The notes beneath the pieces were generated by a model, which was not told where the DNA came from, ran no database searches, and saw only the letters and a program-made list of their open reading frames with translations. Shown here piece by piece: positions 34,001-44,665 of a stretch of 64,000 nucleotides of DNA. The stretch spans positions 1-64,000 of the forward strand of contig JAIGNY010000178.1 of assembly GCA_020152595.1 (NCBI GenBank), given 5' to 3'. A program made the position numbers and the translations under genes. This DNA is from Chiridota heheva (taxonomy: Eukaryota; Echinodermata; Holothuroidea; Apodida; Chiridotidae). The first letter of the stretch is position 1. Every line of letters starts with the position of its first letter.

Positions 34001-36778
34001 CAATCAAACCTAAATAAATGCACTGTGTGGTTGGCACAAATATCTGTTTTTAAGGCCATATCTATTTCCTAGGAAGAATTGTGTAATACCAAATTTTGAA
34101 GCTTGACTTTCCTCATATTATATCTTTTACAAAATGCATATATTATGTTTTTAAATGAAAATACCTATAATACTTCATAAACTTTTAAGCCAAAATCATG
34201 TGCCAACACATGGAAATACGTGTAAAACCCTGAAAACATGTGTCAGAACAATGAAAGAGTTCTGTGAAAAAGTGTGTCAATGCATGTCTTAATCCTATCA
34301 AAGTTAAATAAATTCACAGGATCAAGTGATTGGCACAAATATCTGTTTTAGGTTCATATCTCTTTCTTAGGAAGATTTAAGTAATACCAATTTTTGAAGC
34401 TTGACTTTCCTTATATTATATCTTTTACAAAATACATATATTATGTTTTTGAATGAAAATACCTATAATACTTCATAAACTTTTAAGCCCAAAACATGTG
34501 CCAACACATGGAAATACGTGTAAAACCCTGAAAACCTGTGTCAGAACAATGAAAGAGTCCTGTAAAAAGTGTGTCAATGCGTGTCTCAATCCAATCAAAG
34601 TTAAATAAATTCACAGGATGAAGTGGTTGGCACAAATATCTGTTTTAAGTGCATATCTATTTCCTAGGAAGAATAGTGTAATACCAGATTTTGAAAGCTT
34701 GACTTTCCTCATATTATATCTTTTATAAAATACATATTATGTTTTTGAATAAAAATACCTATAATACTTCATAAACTTTTAAGCCAAAAGCCTGTGCAAA
34801 CACATGGAAATACGTGTAAAACCCTGAAAACCTGTGTCAGAACAATGAAAGAGTTATGTGAAAAAGTGTGTCAATGCGTGTCTTAATCCTTTTAAAGTTA
34901 AATAATTTCACAGTGTGGTTGGCACAAATATCTGTTTTAAGTTCATATTTATTTCCTAGGAAGAATTGTGTAATACTAAATTTTGAAAGCTCGACTTTCC
35001 TCATATTATGTCTTTTACAAAATACATATATTATATTTTTAAATGAAAATACCTATAATACTTCATAAACTTTTAAGCCAAAAGCCTGTGCAAATACATG
35101 GAAATATGTGTAAAACCCTGAAAACATGTGTCAGAACAATGAAAGAGTTCTGTGAAAAAGTGTGTCAATGCATGTCTTAATCCTATCAAAGTTAAATAAA
35201 TTCACAGGATCAAGTGATTGGCACAAATATCTGTTTTAGGTTCATATCTCTTTCTTAGGAAGATTTAATTAATACCAATTTTTGAAGCTTGACTTTCCTT
35301 ATATTATATCTTTTACAAAATACATATATTATGTTTTTGAATGAAAATACCTATAATACTTCATAAACTTTTAAGCCCAAAACAAAACATGTGCCAACAC
35401 ATGGAAATACGTGTAAACCCCTGAAAACCTGTGTCAGAACAATGAAAGAGTCCTGTAAAAAAGTGTGTCAATGCGTGTCTCAATCCTATCAAAGTTAAAT
35501 AAATTCACAGGATGAAGTGGTTGGCACAAATATCTGTTTTAAGTGCATATCTATTTCCTAGGAAGAATAGTGTAATACCAAATTTTGAAAGCTTGACTTT
35601 CCTCATATTATATCTTTTATAAAATACATATTAATGTTTTTGAATGAAAATACCTATAATACTTCATAAACTTTTAAGCCAAAATCATGTGCCAACACAT
35701 GGAAATACGTGTAAAACCCTGAAAACCTGTGTCAGAACAATGAAAGAGTTCTGTGAAAAAGTGTGTCCTAATCCTTTTAAAGTTAAATAAATTCACAGTG
35801 TGGTTGGAACAAACATCTGTTTTTAGTTTATATCTATTTCCTAGGAAGAATTGTGTAATACTAAATTTTGAAAGCTCGACTTTCCTCATATTATGTCTTT
35901 TACAAAATACATATATTATATTTTTAAATGAAAATACCTATAATACTTCATAAACTTTTAAGCCAAAAGCCTGTGCAAATACATGGAAATATGTGTAAAA
36001 CCCTGAAAACATGTGTCAGAACAATGAAAGAGTTCTGTGAAAAAGTGTGTCAATGCATGTCTTAATCCTATCAAAGTTAAATAAATTCACAGGATCAAGT
36101 GATTGGCACAAATATCTGTTTTAGGTTCATATCTCTTTCTTAGGAAGATTTAAGTAATACCAATTTTTGAAGCTTGACTTTCCTTATATTATATCTTTTA
36201 CAAAATACATATATTATGTTTTTGAATGAAAATACCTATAATACTTTATAAACTTTTAAGCCCAAAACATGTGCCAACACATGGAAATACGTGTAAACCC
36301 CTGAAAACCTGTGTCAGAACAATGAAAGAGTTATGTGAAAAAGTGTGTCAATGCGTGTCTTAATCCAATCAAACCTAAATAAATGCACTGTGTGGTTGGC
36401 ACAAATATCTGTTTTTAAGGCCATATCTATTTCCTAGGAAGAATTGTGTAATACCAAATTTTGAAGCTTGACTTTCCTCATATTATATCTTTTACAAAAT
36501 GCATATATTATGTTTTGAATGAAAATACCTATAATACTTCATAAACTTTTAAGCCAAAATCATGTGCCAACACATGGAAATACGTGTAAAACCCTGAAAA
36601 CCTGTGTCAGAACAATGAAAGAGTTATGTGAAAAAGTGTGTCAATGCGTGTCTTAATCCTATCAAAGTTAAATAAATTCACAGGATCAAGTGGTTGGCAC
36701 AAATATCTGTTTTAAGTTCATATCTATTTCCTAGGAAGAATTGTGTAATTTTGAAGCTTGACTTTCCTCAGAATTATT
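28077..36778. repeat. Satellite array 1, about 295-bp unit, about 29 copies
   Basis: Units start ATCAAAGTTAAATAAATTCAC. They contain TTGGCACAAATATCTGTTTT, GAAGCTTGACTTTCCTCATA, AATACCTATAATACTTCATA, CCTGTGTCAGAACAATGAAA and GTGTCAATGCGTGTCTTAAT. Variant types (TCTATTTCCTAGG versus TCTCTTTCTTAGG; CAGGATCAAGTG versus CAGTGTGGTTGG) alternate in a recurring order, suggesting duplication of multi-unit blocks. No conserved ORF is present. The array ends in a unit truncated after GAATTGTGTAATTTTGAAGC. Confidence 0.95.
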
Positions 36779-37395
36779 ACTTTTAATACTGAACAAGTAG
36801 AGAAAGTGACTGGTTTACATGGTCTCTTAAAGAGATAATTATATTTTACATCTTTATCTAAAACCAGTGGCATATCTTAAAAGAAGGAAAAGGGCCTTGT
36901 AAGGAATTTCCAAAAATCCAGAAAATTTGCATAACAGAAAAATCAGTATGTTGAATTGTTTTGGTAATCCTGATGAAAGCCATCTTGAAAAAATTAATAG
37001 AATATTTCGAAAATTGAATCTTTATGTTAGGCCTACTTAGCGGTTAGAGTTATCAAGTTATTTCCTAACATTTTAGATGTTTGTCCTTAAATTATCTTAC
37101 TCAAAAACTCCAAAGCTTTCCTTAAAATATCATAACTTGTCCTAAAAATTTCTGAAGTATCTTTTCTAAAATTATGCAACATTCTCCCCAAAACTTCTCA
37201 GGTTTTCCTCAAAATATCTTAATTTTCTTTAAAATGTTCTTATTTTCCCCTCAAAATACCCAAAGTCACTTTTCCTCATATTTCAAAATTCTCAAAGTTT
37301 TTCTCTTAGAATTTCATTTCTTCTATGTGTAGGGAAGGGAGGGTAAACTGGGCTTTTATTCATGATCCCCACTCCCCCTTCCTTTAAAAAAGTCT
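36779..37395. repeat. Satellite module tail T1
   Basis: Begins GAATTATTACTTTTAATACT and includes TGGTCTCTTAAAGAGATAAT (the empty SINE site) and a CTCAAAATAT/TTTTCCT-rich stretch. Repeated with few changes at 39231-40158. Confidence 0.85.
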
Positions 37396-37666
37396 TAGCT
37401 AAGTCACGGCCTGATTCACTGGGTAACTCTATTGTGTTTTAACGAGATTAGTGTAATCCTGCTTTCTTTAAACAAAAACACACTTCACACCTCTTTACTG
37501 TCAGAGACCACAACAATCCAGCAGGTAGTGCATAATAAGGCAAAGAAAGCCAAGCAGGCAGTCACAACAAAGGCTTCTGTGGAGATCACTTTAGTGAAAC
37601 CAAGTGAACCTATACTATAGGTGCATGTAGCTTGCACAAAGTACAGTGTTTATCTTAATTGACTAT
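37396..37666 (+). repeat. Satellite module head H2, with possible captured terminal exon
   Basis: Same block as H1. After a good acceptor-like tract (CACCTCTTTACTGTCAG, about 37486-37502) an open frame encodes TTIQQVVHNKAKKAKQAVTT and then KASVEITLVKPSEPIL, stop near 37618. The H3 copy keeps the frame but with Ala-Glu, Thr-Ser, Pro-Leu and Glu-Lys changes. The protein is unknown to me. It could be the captured last exon of a host gene, but the mostly amino-acid-changing differences suggest it is no longer constrained. Confidence 0.6.
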
Positions 37667-39230
37667 CAAAGTTAAAATAAATTTACTGTGTGCTTGGCAC
37701 AAATATCTGTTTTAAGTTCATATCTATTTCGAAGAGGACTTGTGTAATACCAAATTGTGAAAGCTTGACTTTTCTCAAAATATGCATATTATGTCTTTAA
37801 AAAAATACATATATAATGTTTTGAATGAAAATACTTATAATACTTCATAAACTTTAAAGCAAAAACCTGTGCCAACACATGGAAATACATGTAAAACCCT
37901 GAAAACCTGTGTCAGAACAATGAAAGAGTTATGTGAAAAAGTGTGTCCTAATCCTTTTAAAGTTAAATAAATTCACAGTGTGGTTGGAACAAACATCTGT
38001 TTTTAGTTTATATCTATTTCCTAGGAAGAATTGTGTAATACTAAATTTTGAAAGCTCGACTTTCCTCATATTATGTCTTTTATAAAATACATATATTATA
38101 TTTTTAAATGAAAATACCTATAATACTTCATAAACTTTTAAGCCCAAAGCCTGTGCCAATACATGGAAATACGTGTAAACCCCTGAAAACCTGTGTCAGA
38201 ACAATGAAAAAGTTATGTGAAAAAGTGTGTCAATGCGTGTCTTAATCCAATCAAACCTAAATAAATGCACTGTGTGGTTGGCACAAATATCTGTTTTTAA
38301 GTCCATTTCTATTTCCTAGTAAGAATTGTGTAATACCAAATTTTGAAGCTTGACTTTCCTCATATTATATCTTTTACAAAATGCATATATTATGTTTTTG
38401 AATGAAAATACCTATAATACTTCATAAACTTTTAAGCCAAAATCATGTGCCAACACATGGAAATATGTAAAACCCTGAAAACCTGTGTCAGAACAATGAA
38501 AGAGTTATGTGAAAAAGTGTGTCAATGCATGTCTTAATCCTATCAAAGTTAAATAAATTCACAGAATCAAGTGGTTGGCACAAATATCTGTTTTAGGTTC
38601 ATATCTCTTTCTTAGGAAGATTTAAGTGATACCAAATTTTGAGGCTTGACTTTCCTCATATTATATCTTTTACAAAATACATATATTATGTTTTGAATGA
38701 AAATACCTATAATACTTTATAAACTTTTAAGCCCAAAACATGTGCCAACACATGGAAATACGTGTAAACCCCTGAAAACCTGTGTCAGAACAATGAAAAG
38801 TTATGTGAAAAAGTGTGTCAATGCGTGTCTTAATCCAATCAAACCTAAATAAATGCACTGTGTGGTTGGCACAAATATCTGTTTTTAAGTCCATTCTATT
38901 TCCTAGGAAGAATTGTGTAATACCAAATTTTGAAGCTTGACTTTCCTCATATTATATCTTTTACAAAATGCATATATTATGTTTTTGAATGAAAATACCT
39001 ATAATACTTCATAAACTTTTAAGCCAAAATCATGTGCCAACACATGGAAATACGTGTAAAACCCTGAAAACCTGTGTCAGAACAATGAAAGAGTTATGTG
39101 AAAAAGTGTGTCAATGCGTGTCTTAATCCTATCAAAGTTAAATAAATTCACAGGATCAAGTGGTTGGCACAAATATCTGTTTTAAGTTCATATCTATTTC
39201 CTAGGAAGAATTGTGTAATTTTGAAGCTTG
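37667..39230. repeat. Satellite array 2, about 5 units
   Basis: Same 295-bp satellite: five units and a partial one, ending in the same truncated unit (GAATTGTGTAATTTTGAAGC) as array 1. This shows the whole head-array-tail module was duplicated. Confidence 0.95.
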
Positions 39231-40158
39231 ACTTTCCTCAGAATTATTACTTTTAATACTGAACAAGTAGAGAAAGTGACTGGTTTACATGGTCTTTTAA
39301 AGAGATAGAGAGAGAGAGAGAGTTGAACACACAATTACAATGACGGGGTCGTCGCCTGCGTATTCGCTTATGATAGTACAAATGCTATCACGAAACGCTT
39401 AATACGACCCAGACGAGAACACAGGTACGACGTACGGACAGACATAACATCGACAACCAAGTCAATGTCCACGGCCTTTGATAACCAGTTGTGGTGCACT
39501 GGCGTGTCTACCCACCCCAGGATTGAACCCGGGGCCTCGTGGTCTGTAGACAGGTATTATAACCGCTACACCACAGTAGGTAGATTTTAAAGAGATAATT
39601 ATATTTTACATCTTTATCTAAAACCAGTGGCATATCTAAAAGGAAGGAAAAGGGCCTTGTCAGGAATTTCCAAAAATCCAGAAAATTTGCACAACAGAAA
39701 AATCAGTATGTTGAATTGTTTTGGTAATCCTGATGAAAGCCATCTTGAGAAAAATTAATAGAATATTTCCGAAAATTGAATCTTTATGTTAGGCCTACTT
39801 TGCTGGTTAGAGTTATCAAGTTATTTCTTAACATTTTAGATGTTTGTCCTCAAATTATCTTACTCAAAAACTCCAAAGCTTTCCTTAAAATATCATAACT
39901 TGTCCTAAAAATTTCTGAAGTATCTTTTCTAAAAAATATGCAACATTTTTCAAAAACTTCTCAGGTTTTCCTTAAAATATCTTAATTTTCTTTAAAATGT
40001 TCTTATTTTCCCCTCAAAATACCCAAAGTTACTTTTCCTCAAATTTCAAAATTCTCAAAGTATTTCTCTTAGAATTTCATTTCTTCTGTGTGTAGGGAAG
40101 GGAGGGTAAACTGGGATTTTATTTATGATCCCCACTCCCCTTCCTTAAAAAAAAGTAT
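39231..40158. repeat. Satellite module tail T2, containing a SINE
   Basis: Matches T1 apart from the SINE insertion and scattered substitutions. Confidence 0.85.
39308..39584 (-). mobile_element. tRNA-derived SINE, copy 3 (full length) with 13-bp target duplication
   Basis: Reverse-oriented copy with a complete tRNA-like head: minus-strand TGTGGTGTAGCGGTTATAAT, box B GGGTTCAATCCTGGG (a better match than copy 1). It ends in a (CT)n tail (AGAGAGAG on the plus strand, 39308-39322). It is flanked by TTTTAAAGAGATA at 39295-39307 and 39585-39597. The sister module at about 36823-36838 has the uninterrupted sequence, which proves insertion. Confidence 0.93.
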
Positions 40159-40423
40159 AGCTAAGTCACTGCCTGATTCACTGGGTAACTCTATTGTGTT
40201 TCAACGAGTTTAGTGTAATCCTGCTTTCTTTAAACAAAACCACACTTCACACCTCTCCACTGTCAGAGACCACAACAATCCAGCAGGTAGTGCATAATAA
40301 GGCAAAGAAAGCCAAGCAGGAAGTCACAACAAAGGCTTCTGTGGAGATCAGTTTAGTAAAATTAAGTAAACCTATACTATAGGTACATGTAGCTTGCACA
40401 GAGCAGTGTCCATCTTAATTGAC
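40159..40423 (+). repeat. Satellite module head H3
   Basis: Third head copy, with the open frame TTIQQVVHNKAKKAKQEVTT followed by KASVEISLVKLSKPIL. More diverged than H2 (for example CTGCCTGATTCAC, AGCAGTGTCCATC). Confidence 0.75.
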
Positions 40424-40535
40424 CATCAAAGTTAGATAAATTCACTGTGTGGTTGGCACAAATATCTGTTTTAAGTTCATATCTATTTCCTAGAAAGAAT
40501 TGTGTTATACCAAATTTTGAAGCTTGACTTTTCTT
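40424..40535. repeat. Satellite array 3, single partial unit
   Basis: ATCAAAGTTAGATAAATTCA to GAAGCTTGACTTTTCTTAAA: the first third of one unit, after which similarity ends. This marks the right edge of the satellite domain. Confidence 0.85.
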
Positions 40536-42944
40536 AAAATTATTTTGTTAATATACACCGTATGTTGGAGTCAAAATTTTGAATACATTTTAAGTTTTAG
40601 TTTCACTAAAAATCTATTACATTGGAGCTGAAAGTCATGTGCACAGGTAATGGAACCGGGGGAGGGAATTTGGCAGGAGCTAGGGCATGTTCCCCCCCAC
40701 TTTTCTGAAAAATGACAAACGAAGAGTCCCCCTTTCAAAAGTGAAAAGTGCAGGCCCTCAATAACAGTTGAAGGTGCAATTACTGGTGGCATGCGCAGCT
40801 TTGAAAAAAATGAAATTAAGTGCCCCTTTTAAAATGAAGTTCTGCATTAACTCTGTTGATTTGGATTCACTATATCTACAGACTGGAGGACATATGTCTA
40901 TGACTTAAGAAGTAGCCCCTAAGAGGCTGTGCCACCCTCACCTAAGCTTCCTATGCACCCCTGGTCATGTGGTTATTCAAACTTTCATGATTGACTTCTC
41001 TCACAAGATACGTAGAGTGAATGTTTGGTTCCATTCAATAATTACACAGTAGGAACTTATGAAGAATGTAGTGTCAACTAAATGTACAAGGCATAAAGAG
41101 GCAATAAATTAAAATAACATTAAAAATCTCTGATAATTGGATGTGCAAGATTCACAAGTTTTATTGGTTTACCTTTATTATGCAGCTACACTACTAAAAT
41201 TTGCATGCTTTTTCATATATTGTGAACATTAATTTAAGTTTGTCCAGTAGCGTGGCTAGGCACTGGCATTTGGGAGGGAGGAGGGGAGTTTGGCAGGGTT
41301 TTGCGGGGAGAGGTTAATGATGCAATTAATAATTACAATATATTGTGAAACTTGGGGCTCATGCCTCCGCCCTCTCTGGCTATGCCCCGTCTCCTTGCCT
41401 ATGCCTCTGAGTTTATTTTAAGACTGTTTGTAGTATTAGTCAAGTAATTTATAAACTTGTTTTATATTGTGCTATTTTCATCCAACCCCTCTAGAAATAT
41501 CAATTAAACCAGCCTACTTTTTGCATTACAAAAATATGCAGATCATGTCATGCACATACATGCTTCTGAGTTTATTATAAGACTGTTTGTAGTATAGTTG
41601 AAGTGATTTATAAAATTGTTTTCTATTGTGCTATTTTCATCCAACCCCACATTAGAAATATCAATGAAACCAGCCTACTTTTTGCATTACAAAAATATGC
41701 AGATCATGTCATGCACATACATGCAGTCATGGAGCTCCATGATACAATTTCCTCCTATTCAACTTAGCAGAGCTACAGACTAGTTGTTGCCTCCACAATA
41801 AACTTTGGGAATTGGACAGTCACAATGGCAGCCATTTCTAAGAAATCTGAGCAAAGCTCTTTGTTTACAAACAAATCCTAGACTGTTTGCTTTCATGCTT
41901 GAGTGAGTTTGGTGATTTGACTTATAAGATTAGTGGCTGTTATTAGATTATGCTACATGTGTTAAATTTAAAACCTTGTTTTGTGTTAAAAGGAATCCAT
42001 GGTAGCATAGGCCCTAGCATAGGTAGCTAGAAAATTTAATTGGAAGGCAATGATTTGTGTGTGGGGAAAGAGGTGGGAGGGGGCAAGGATGAACATCCTC
42101 TTATTATATAGATAATTAAGGATGTTTTGTATTCTTAAATACAAAATAAAAGATCATTTTGAGAAGGAAAGAAGAGGGGGGTGGGGGCAAGTGTATAATT
42201 GCCCCAATGGTGAGTTGTGCATATGCATGGTAGATATCTCCAAAGGAACTTGAATATAATTATGTAGCATTTATGTTGATTTTTGTTAGTGCTTAACTGC
42301 TCTCCTTTTCAGTATTTCATTGCAAAAGTTAATATACAAAACAAATGAATTAAATCAGAAACCAGCCCTGGCTGAATGCCAGCATTGAATGCCGGCATGA
42401 ATCCCACCCATAATCAGAGGTGTAAGAATCAGGGAGGCAGAGAGAAACTTTCCCCCTATGAGAGAAATTTTGAAATCATTATTGGATATTTGGGTTAAAT
42501 TTTCAGAGGCATTGTCCAAAAGTTCCTGGAAAACTCACCCCAAAAATCTAGCAGCAACTTTTGATGGAAACTTTATTAACTACTGCAATTTTTTCCACTT
42601 GTCACCAGGAAATATGGGGAGTATTTATCCCTGAGAAGTGACCTTTCCTATGCCCCTTGGTTTAATTTAATACTTGTTCAATATTTTCATTTCATAAAAG
42701 TATTAACATTCAGAAAATTTAGTAAAAGGAACATAATTCATATCAAGATATCAATATTTGTTGAATTTAATGCATTTATTTTCACTGTATATGTTAACGA
42801 AAAAATAATTTTCTTAACTCTACATTGCGTTTTAACTAGCCTTTCAGGTATGTGAATGTACCTTATGTGCCTACATGCCTTTTGATGCATTGCTAATCCC
42901 AAAACAAAAGTCTATAACCATTATTTGGATACAATTATTATCAT
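40536..42944. other. Non-coding sequence with repeat fragments
   Basis: 40720-40840 holds AAGTGCCCCTTTT fragments; 42380-42670 resembles other interspersed-repeat debris. A separate tandem duplication is listed. No exon is supported. Confidence 0.4.
41401..41726. repeat. Tandem duplication, about 163 bp, two copies
   Basis: Both copies run from CTGAGTTTATTNTAAGACTG through TTGTGCTATTTTCATCCAAC to AAAATATGCAGATCATGTCA and TGCACATACATGC, with few differences. The boundary is near 41565. Confidence 0.9.
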
Positions 42945-42985
<41 letters not shown>

Positions 42986-42989
42986 TTAA

Positions 42990-43080
<91 letters not shown>

Positions 43081-43094
43081 TGTAGTAGTAGTAT
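42945..43094. repeat. (AGT)n microsatellite, about 50 units
   Basis: Nearly pure AGT with interruptions at about 42983 (TATTAATAG) and 43081 (TGT). Homopolymeric Ser, Val, Thr and Leu ORFs on both strands are artefacts. Confidence 0.98.
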
Positions 43095-44390
43095 TTTGAT
43101 GCATGATTGCAAACTGTAATGAAATCATTGTTATGGAAAACTTGAATTAAACCACTGACAATAATTAAAAATAAGAAAGAGAATATTTACCTGTAACATG
43201 AAATGAGAAAGAGAAACAAATATGAATTTTCTTCACTGTGAAAAAATTTAGGTGGGATATATCAGTACAATATGCTATACTGTACATATTCGGGCAATAA
43301 ACTTAAATTTAAATGAAGATATCATAAAATCATCAATTACCCAAATTTGCTGATGATATTTTAAAATAGGCCCAATTTGGTAATAACTTTGACCCTAGCA
43401 AATTTCCACTTTCCAATAATTATCGTTTGCCCCAGTGACATGTCTTAGGTAGGATATTGGGTGCTTTATTATTCTCCAGAAGTGAGAAATCCTCCCCTAC
43501 CCCACCCCATATTTTGTCAGTCACAAATTAAAAAAATCTACATATCAAGTGACTCATGGAGAACAGACTGACAGAGATATTGATATTAATTATTTATATC
43601 AACTAACTTATCTTAACAAAACTCTTCCAGCTTGCATAAAAATCTTCAATTTTGGACCAAAAACCATTGATTTTGAGCAAAAAGCTTCAATTCTGTCTGA
43701 GACCATCATCTTCACTTTTAAACTAACTCAAAAAATTCTCAATTTTTGTAATAAAATGTTTCAATTTAAGGCCAAAAACTTAATTAAGAGCCAAAAATAT
43801 TTTGCACAAAGATAATCCATTCTGAACTAAATGTCAAGTCACAAACTTTACAAATGATTTAGGGGAAAGTTTAAATTTAGGAAATAAATTTTCAATTTTG
43901 GACCAAACATTTTCAATTTTGGACCAAAAAATTTCAAGTTTGTTTGAAACAAATAGTACAATTTAGGGCCAATAGTCTTTAAGTTTGGACTGCAATCCAA
44001 CTTTTAGAGACTATTAATTTTCAACCAATTTAGGGAGGAGAAATTGATAGTAGATACAAAATAAATAATGGGTTTACCCTCCCCCTCCCAAAGGTAATTA
44101 AAAGCTAGATATGACCCTGGTTGTCCCCCTCCCCACCCCACCCACCCTGGCATTTAAAGCTAGTGTATAATATATAGTATACTTCAAGTAATAAAACTTA
44201 AGTTACAATGAACATCTACCTGCAAGCATTATGGTCATAATGACCACCATGATGAATCAAAGTTGGCTCACCTGCCTAACTTGCCACTGTCAGTATTTTA
44301 GCAAAGACTCATAAAAGTTATCTCTTTTAATGATATTTTGGTGGCAGTATTTCTTCAAGAATAGTCCAGTGGCTAAATAAAATTTTGTGT
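43095..44390. repeat. Degenerate ATTTTGGACCAAAAA short tandem repeats and flanks
   Basis: 43620-44000 repeats TTCAATTTTGGACCAAAAA-like units. The surrounding sequence shows no gene. Confidence 0.5.
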
Positions 44391-44665
44391 CCTGTGAAAT
44401 CATGTTTTGTCACGTGTTCTTGACACAGGTTTTCTCTTGTTTCATGTATGACACGCATTGTCCTATTCGACACAGGAAAACCTGTGAAGTGTAGTTTCCA
44501 TGTTTTACGTGTAAAAGAGTGTCAATCAGTGTTTTCTGTGGAATGAGTGAGAAAGAGTGTCAAACAGTGGCAAATACCAGGGATTATCCTGTGTTTTCAT
44601 GCGTGTTAATGCATGAAATTGGAACAGCTGACACAGGTTTTTTTGTAAGGGCTGTAACCACTTGA
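44390..44665. mobile_element. MITE-like fragment rich in CCTGTGTCA/GACACAGG inverted words
   Basis: Contains repeated inverted words: GACACAGGTTTTC, GACACAGGAAAACCTGTG, TTTTACGTGTAAAA, ACACGCATTG, and a GCTGACACAGGTTTTTTTGT end. The right end (minus strand) reads CCCTTACAAAAAAACCTGTG, like known MITE termini. Several words also occur in the 295-bp satellite unit. Exact boundaries and target duplication are not established. Confidence 0.4.

Noticed and set aside
42871-43128. Poly-Thr, poly-Ser, poly-Val and poly-Leu ORFs
   Set aside because: Translation of an (AGT)n microsatellite.
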